DNA of 25,060 bases from an uncultured Kiritimatiellota bacterium (lineage in GTDB: Bacteria > Verrucomicrobiota > Kiritimatiellia > RFP12 > UBA1067), in contig CAKUGW010000038.1 of NCBI GenBank assembly GCA_934654805.1, forward strand, positions 1 through 25,060, in the 5' to 3' direction. How positions within the stretch are numbered: the first letter of the stretch is position 1; every line of letters begins with the position of its first letter. Below are positions 21,570 through 25,060 of the stretch, in pieces. A model generated the notes under the pieces. That model made no database searches. It saw only the letters and a list, made by a program, of their open reading frames with translations, and was not told the origin of the DNA. The position numbers were made by a program, and so were the translations under genes.

Positions 21570-21761
21570 ATGAGGAAACTGCTGGTTGGGATCGTGTGCG
21601 CGGCACTTGCCGATGCCGTGTGCGCGACGGAACTCGAGGGAGCGATGAAGGCCGTTCTGGCGTTTGACGTTCTCGGCGACGAAGTGCCCGTGGCCGTGCC
21701 GCCCGCCGGCCTGTCGCGCGTCGATGTCCCTGCGAGCGGACATCTCGAAATCGTCTGGTAA
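21570..21761 (+). CDS. Small possibly secreted protein, unknown
   Basis: A 63-residue protein. The N-terminus MRKLLVGIVCAALADAVCA looks like a signal peptide with a possible cut after AVCA, although an Asp in the hydrophobic part is unusual. The mature part would be about 44 residues, acidic to neutral, with VPVAVPPAGLSRVDVPASG and no cysteine. It has a good ribosome site (AAAAGGAAAAA) of the same form as groES and the YcfL-like gene, and sits in a 246-nt gap between alr and argC with argC only 12 nt downstream. I recognise no family; it could be a remnant or a real small envelope protein. Confidence 0.5.
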   Translation: MRKLLVGIVCAALADAVCATELEGAMKAVLAFDVLGDEVPVAVPPAGLSRVDVPASGHLEIVW

Positions 21762-21773
21762 GGACATTGCGAA

Positions 21774-22730
21774 ATGAAGAAAGTCTTCATTGACGGGTCG
21801 GCCGGGACGACGGGATTGCGGATTCGCGAGCGGTTGGCTGCGCGCAAGGATGTCTCGGTCGTTGCGCTTGCGGAAGACGTCCGAAAAGACCCCGCCGCGC
21901 GGCGCGCCGCCCTCAATGCCGCCGACGTCGCTTTCCTCTGCCTGCCGGACGCGGCGGCGGTCGAGGCCGTCCAGATGGTCGAGAATCCGCAGACGGTCGT
22001 CATCGACACCTCGACCGCGCACCGCACGGCGGACGGCTGGGAGTACGGCTTTCCCGAACTCGCCGGTCGCCGCGAACGGCTTGCGCACGCGAAACGCATC
22101 GCGAACCCCGGCTGCCACGCGAGCGGCTTTGTCGCGCTCGTCGAGCCGCTCGTGCGCGCGGGCGTCCTGCCGCATGACGCGCGGCTGTGCGCGTTCTCCC
22201 TCACCGGCTATTCGGGCGGCGGCAAGAAGATGATTGAGGGGTATGAGGGAACGGGGAACGGGGAACGGACTCTTCTCTTGGGCGGTCGGCAGTATGCGCT
22301 TGGGCAGGCGCACAAGCACCTGCCGGAAATGACGAAGGTCTGCGGCCTCGCCTTCGCGCCCTGCTTTTCGCCGGTTGTCGTGCCTCATTACAGCGGCATG
22401 GAGGTGACGGTTCAGCTCGCCGCGTCGCAGCTTGCGCCGCAGGGGCCGGGTTCGGCTCTCGCGCGCTTGCGCGACGTCTACCGCGCCGCGTACGGACAGG
22501 GCGGTCTCGTGCGTTTCGTCGAGGAGCCTGCGGCGGCGGAAGGCGGCTTCCTGTCGTCGGAGGCGCTGTCGGGACGTGACACGATGGAAGTCTCCGTCTG
22601 CGGCAACGAGGAACGAATCCTGCTCGTTTCGCGCTTCGACAACCTTGGCAAGGGCGCGTCCGGCGCCGCGATCCAGAACATGAACCTCGTCCTCGGCTGC
22701 GCCGAAGACGAGGGGCTGGTCATTTCGTGA
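21774..22730 (+). CDS. argC: N-acetyl-gamma-glutamyl-phosphate reductase, type 2
   Basis: A 318-residue NADPH-dependent reductase that turns N-acetylglutamyl phosphate into the semialdehyde, the third step of arginine synthesis. It belongs to the short (type 2) form: VFIDGSAGTTGLRIRERL at the N-terminus, VVIDTSTAHRT, GFPEL, catalytic Cys114 in IANPGCHASG, and FSLTGYSGGGKKMIEGYEG. A GGAACGG repeat (22249-22266) encodes the Gly-Thr-Gly-Asn-Gly-Glu-Arg part of a loop after EGYEG. Other arg genes are not adjacent; the ArgA-like gene is 17 kb away. AAGGA lies before the ATG. Confidence 0.95.
   Translation: MKKVFIDGSAGTTGLRIRERLAARKDVSVVALAEDVRKDPAARRAALNAADVAFLCLPDAAAVEAVQMVENPQTVVIDTSTAHRTADGWEYGFPELAGRRERLAHAKRIANPGCHASGFVALVEPLVRAGVLPHDARLCAFSLTGYSGGGKKMIEGYEGTGNGERTLLLGGRQYALGQAHKHLPEMTKVCGLAFAPCFSPVVVPHYSGMEVTVQLAASQLAPQGPGSALARLRDVYRAAYGQGGLVRFVEEPAAAEGGFLSSEALSGRDTMEVSVCGNEERILLVSRFDNLGKGASGAAIQNMNLVLGCAEDEGLVIS
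22249..22266 (+). repeat. 7-bp tandem repeat (GGAACGG) inside argC
   Basis: GGAACGG occurs nearly two and a half times at 7-bp period (starting at 22249, 22256 and 22263). It is short, but of the same kind as the other in-frame repeats of this window. Confidence 0.6.
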
Positions 22731-22740
22731 GGATTCACCG

Positions 22741-24090
22741 ATGGAAAGATTCGAACTAGAGCCGAAGCTGAAGGAGGAGATCCGCGCCCGCGTGCTGGGC
22801 GAGGGCTTCATGAAACTCGTCCAGACCGTCCGCCGCAACGGCAAGGTCTTCCGCATCTCGATGCGTCCGGTGGAGATCGGCGGCGAGCGGAAGTTCCAGG
22901 CCGAAATGACGGATGACGGGCAGGTGCAGGTGAAGAACCTGTCCGCGAACGCGGCGGCCGAGGGGCTGGAGGAGATCATCGCCCAGCGCGGCGCGCGCGA
23001 CCTGCACCTGATGACGGCGAAGGGCGACCTTCACCTGCGCGTCACGAAGAAGGGGCACGCGCACGTCTCGCGCTCCGCCGAGATGGAGCGCACCGTGACC
23101 GTGCAGCCGCATGACCGCGTGAAGAAGCTGCCGCTCACGAGCTTCGACTCGGCGGCGCTGCTCAAGGCGATCGGCCTGGCGGACGGCGAAGGGCGCGTGC
23201 GCGCGTCGATGCGCGGCAAGTACGACCAGGTCAACGAGTTCCTGAAGGTCGTCGGCGAGACCGTGGGGGGAGGTGAAGAAGGAAAAAGGAAGAGGGAGGA
23301 AGGAAGAAGTCCCGATGAAAGAAGTGAGGTCGGCGCTGCGGACACTTCGTGCTTCACCGTCGTCGATTGCGGCTGCGGAAAGGCGTATCTCACGATTTCG
23401 CTCTGGTACTACCTGACGAACGTCCTGAAGATTCCGAACGTGCGCGTGATCGGCATCGACCGCCGCGGCGATGTCATCGCCGCCGCGCAGAAGATGGCTG
23501 CCCAGTTCGATCTTGCCGACAGGGTCGTCTTCGTCGAGGCCGATCTTGCGGACACGGATCTCGCCGACCTTCCAAACCTCCCGAACCTGCCAAGCCTCTC
23601 CCGCATCGACATGGTGGTCTCGCTTCACGCCTGCGACACGGCGACGGACGAGGCGCTCGCGAAGGGCGTCGAATGGAAGGCGACGTACATCCTGAGCGCA
23701 CCGTGCTGCCAGCATGAGCTTCAGAAGGTTCTTGGAAAGGAAGAAGGAAGAGGGAAGAAGGAAGAGGCGCGGACGGCAATCCCTTCTTCTGCCGCCTTCG
23801 CCGGTCTCCTGCGGCAGTCGATCCTGCGCGAGCGGCTGTGCGACATCCTGACGGATTCCTTCCGCGCGATGATCCTGCGCATCCTCGGCTTCAAGACGCA
23901 GGTCATCGAGTTCGTCTCGTCCGAGGCGACGGCCCGCAACATCCTGCTCAAGTGCGAGTATGGCGTGAAGCCGGGCCAGCCCGGCCCCGTCGGCGAATAC
24001 CTGAACCTGCGGGACTACTGGCACGTGACGCCATGGCTGGAGACGCGGCTGGAGGAACGCCTGTCAAGGCATTTCCGGCGATACGAATAG
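22741..24090 (+). CDS. Class I SAM-dependent methyltransferase (Methyltransf_32-like)
   Basis: A 449-residue protein. Residues 1-170 form a separate domain with HDRVKKLPL and GKYDQVNEFLKVV, seen before the methyltransferase part in related bacterial proteins and possibly used for RNA binding. The Rossmann domain follows: VVDCGCGKAYLTISL (Asp209 in motif I), VIGIDRRGDVI, VVFVEADLAD, VVSLHACDTATDEALAKG and SAPCCQHEL (Pro321-Cys322-Cys323-Gln324), the hallmark of PF13679. Substrate is unknown; tRNA or rRNA is a guess. Three low-complexity insertions interrupt it in frame: purine tracts at 23265-23312 and 23736-23768, and a 9-bp repeat at 23566-23601 encoding Leu-Pro-Asn triplets. It follows argC by 10 nt. 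Confidence 0.88.
   Translation: MERFELEPKLKEEIRARVLGEGFMKLVQTVRRNGKVFRISMRPVEIGGERKFQAEMTDDGQVQVKNLSANAAAEGLEEIIAQRGARDLHLMTAKGDLHLRVTKKGHAHVSRSAEMERTVTVQPHDRVKKLPLTSFDSAALLKAIGLADGEGRVRASMRGKYDQVNEFLKVVGETVGGGEEGKRKREEGRSPDERSEVGAADTSCFTVVDCGCGKAYLTISLWYYLTNVLKIPNVRVIGIDRRGDVIAAAQKMAAQFDLADRVVFVEADLADTDLADLPNLPNLPSLSRIDMVVSLHACDTATDEALAKGVEWKATYILSAPCCQHELQKVLGKEEGRGKKEEARTAIPSSAAFAGLLRQSILRERLCDILTDSFRAMILRILGFKTQVIEFVSSEATARNILLKCEYGVKPGQPGPVGEYLNLRDYWHVTPWLETRLEERLSRHFRRYE
23265..23312 (+). repeat. Purine tract inside the methyltransferase gene (first)
   Basis: GGAGGTGAAGAAGGAAAAAG and following GGAAGA-type units encode a Gly/Glu/Lys/Arg-rich stretch between the N-terminal domain and SAM motif I. 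It resembles the intergenic tract at 732-776. Confidence 0.75.
23566..23601 (+). repeat. 9-bp repeat encoding Leu-Pro-Asn triplets in the methyltransferase gene
   Basis: Four 9-bp units of the form ACCTNCCNA encode repeated Leu-Pro-Asn/Ser (LADLPNLPNLPSLS) in a loop between two beta strands. The 9-bp period is shared with the array before dnaK, though the unit sequence differs. Confidence 0.65.
23736..23768 (+). repeat. Purine tract inside the methyltransferase gene (second)
   Basis: GGAAAGGAAGAAGGAAGAGG and the following GAAGAAGGAAGAGG encode Lys/Glu/Gly-rich residues directly after the PCCQHELQKVLG segment. The frame is kept on both sides. Confidence 0.75.
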
Positions 24091-24127
24091 GACGTGAGCT
24101 GCGGCTTGTCACGATGAGCCGCTTGGT

Positions 24128-24161
24128 CCCGTCGGCGAAGCGTTTCGCGCAGGCCGACGGG
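24128..24161 (+). other. Inverted repeat in the 295-nt gap before the YcfL-like gene
   Basis: CCCGTCGGC (24128-24136) pairs perfectly with GCCGACGGG (24153-24161) around a 16-nt loop. No T run follows, so I do not call it a terminator. The rest of 24091-24385 holds a promoter-like box and no supported gene. Confidence 0.5.
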
Positions 24162-24207
24162 CCTGCCGCCAAGTTCCGCGCGCGAATTGCGCAAGGCGCG
24201 GTGAAAA

Positions 24208-24216
24208 TGCTATACT
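24208..24216 (+). promoter_or_regulatory. Extended -10 promoter of the lipoprotein pair
   Basis: TGC plus TATACT (24211-24216), with a possible -35 TTGCGC (24187-24192) at 18-bp spacing. Unlike the other boxes it would give a long leader of about 160 nt before the ATG at 24386. Confidence 0.5.
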
Positions 24217-24385
24217 ACCGAACTGTCGTCTCGGTGCGCACGCGCATCTGGGGCGGCGTCAGGGAAAAGAGGCAAGGCAGCCGTCTTCCATTTCAGGCCT
24301 TTGCTACGGCCTCGCGGGAGATGCGGAGAGGGGGCTTTCTTCACGGCATGCCAAATGCCCGATTAAACACGAAAGGAAAAATGAG

Positions 24386-24778
24386 ATGGGAAAGGCAGTG
24401 AAAACGATGACGATCGGCGTGGTCTCCGCCGTGCTGGCGGGCTGCGTGTCGGCGCCCCTGCCGCCGCTGGACACGCGGGTGACGGTCGCCGAGGACGTGC
24501 GGGGGGACATCTACGTCACCGACGTCCGCTGCACGAAGGGGAACGGCGAGTTCTACGTCTTCCAGGCCAACGTGGTCAACAATTCGCGCCATGACATCGC
24601 GCTGGAATACAAGGTGCAGTGGCTGGATCGGGACGGCATCGCGATCGACTCGGTCGTCAGCGGCTGGCAGAAGGCCCTCGTCGCGGCCAAGGACATCCGC
24701 GGCCTGAAGGCGACGGCGCCGCGCCGTGACGCGGCCGACATGCGCTTCTACGTGCGCCGGATGCGGACGGACGATTGA
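24386..24778 (+). CDS. YcfL-like outer-membrane lipoprotein
   Basis: A 130-residue lipoprotein. The signal peptide MGKAVKTMTIGVVSAVLAGC ends in a lipobox (LAGC, Cys20). The mature domain has an immunoglobulin-like beta pattern (FYVFQANVVNNSRHDIALEYKVQWLDRDGIAID) as in the YcfL/DUF1425 family. In E. coli ycfL lies next to lpoB, and here too an LpoB-like gene follows, which supports the call. GAAAGGAAAAA is the ribosome site. The function of YcfL is not settled. Confidence 0.8.
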   Translation: MGKAVKTMTIGVVSAVLAGCVSAPLPPLDTRVTVAEDVRGDIYVTDVRCTKGNGEFYVFQANVVNNSRHDIALEYKVQWLDRDGIAIDSVVSGWQKALVAAKDIRGLKATAPRRDAADMRFYVRRMRTDD

Positions 24779-24790
24779 GCGCGAGACCGG

Positions 24791-24832
24791 GACGAAAGGA
24801 AGGCGGAAGATGACGAAAGGAAGGCGGAAGAT
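24791..24832 (+). repeat. Perfect 21-bp tandem duplication spanning a ribosome site and start codon
   Basis: Positions 24791-24811 and 24812-24832 are identical. Each copy contains GAAAGGAAGG, and each AT at its end is completed by the next G to make ATG (24810 and 24831). Because 21 is a multiple of three, both starts are in one frame. Confidence 0.92.
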
Positions 24833-25060
24833 GAAGAAGGCGATTTTTTCGCTTGTTTTGCTGGGGATGTCCGTCGGCGGCTGCCGGTCGATGAGCCCCG
24901 ACTACGTGCCGACGGCCAGCACGCTGTCGCGCGGCGACCTGGAGTATGCGGTCGGCCAGGCCGTGCAGTCCGTCCTGGCGCAGGACCGGATCAAGGTCGC
25001 GACGGAAGGGGCGACGGCGGTCTTCTCGGTGATGGACGTCGAGCTCGACACGAACGACCG
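24810..25060 (+). CDS. lpoB: LpoB-like lipoprotein (penicillin-binding protein activator), 3' end outside window
   Basis: Only the first 83 or so codons are present. From the second start (24831) the signal peptide is MKKAIFSLVLLGMSVGGC with lipobox Cys18, followed by a mature part with LSRGDLEYAVGQAVQSVLAQ and VFSVMDVELDTND. LpoB anchors in the outer membrane and activates PBP1b for peptidoglycan synthesis. The call rests partly on the YcfL-like gene upstream, 31 nt away, the same order as in E. coli. Two in-frame ATGs with duplicated ribosome sites exist (24810 and 24831). The second gives the more normal signal peptide; the first adds MTKGRRK. Confidence 0.72.
   Translation, partial: MTKGRRKMKKAIFSLVLLGMSVGGCRSMSPDYVPTASTLSRGDLEYAVGQAVQSVLAQDRIKVATEGATAVFSVMDVELDTND

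Noticed and set aside
20343..22979. 878-residue minus-strand open frame opposite alr, argC and the methyltransferase
   Set aside because: Arg/Asp-rich translation typical of antisense frames in GC-rich DNA; alr and argC are certain on the other strand.
23838..24401. 187-residue plus-strand frame running from the methyltransferase into the gap before the YcfL-like gene
   Set aside because: The first part is out of frame inside a real gene and the rest shows no family features, crosses a promoter box and overlaps the YcfL start.

Overview
The window is 25 kb of GC-rich, gene-dense bacterial chromosome, almost all of it housekeeping genes. An outer-membrane lipoprotein pair (YcfL-like and LpoB-like), a Mur ligase with the meso-diaminopimelate-type DNPR motif, and alanine racemase suggest a Gram-negative-type envelope with peptidoglycan. 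No rRNA gene is present to place the organism. The mix of gene families, high GC, and low-complexity repeats between and inside genes fits the PVC superphylum (Kiritimatiellota/Lentisphaerota-like gut lineages), but that is an inference of low certainty. I see no tRNA, rRNA, CRISPR array, transposase or prophage gene.

Layout. 168-2454: XRE-cupin regulator, then accD and accA, the two subunits of acetyl-CoA carboxyltransferase. 2521-5115: a lone DppC/OppC-type ABC permease, a Mur ligase lacking the usual N-terminal domain, and an ArgA-like acetyltransferase. 5125-8248: rubredoxin on the minus strand, then a glycine riboswitch controlling an alanine/glycine:Na+ symporter with queA behind it. 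8270-9936: a PAS-only protein and a pseudouridine synthase. 9957-12713 (minus): a response regulator, histidine kinase and EamA transporter operon. 12771-13517: a short-chain dehydrogenase. 13518-18078: a terminator, a 9-bp repeat field, a sigma-54-type promoter, then dnaK, groES and groEL separated by long hairpins. 18181-21761: rsmE, an unknown gene, hslO (Hsp33), alr and a small possibly secreted protein. 21774-24090: argC and a Methyltransf_32-type methyltransferase. 24386-end: two lipoproteins, the second cut by the window edge.

Three patterns run across the window. (1) At least six start codons lie only 6-10 nt downstream of a TATAAT box, usually of extended -10 form (TGnTATAAT) and often followed by GCGGC directly before ATG. 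This leaves no room for a Shine-Dalgarno site and implies leaderless transcripts. (2) Short tandem repeats of several kinds (7-, 8- and 9-bp units, purine runs, GGGGACAG copies) occur between genes. They also occur in frame inside queA, the RluA-family gene, the EamA transporter, argC and the methyltransferase, at places where the family normally has a loop or linker. (3) The chaperone locus has a full-consensus sigma-54 promoter before dnaK and no visible CIRCE element. Several of these points are testable, but none is shown here to be a new system.
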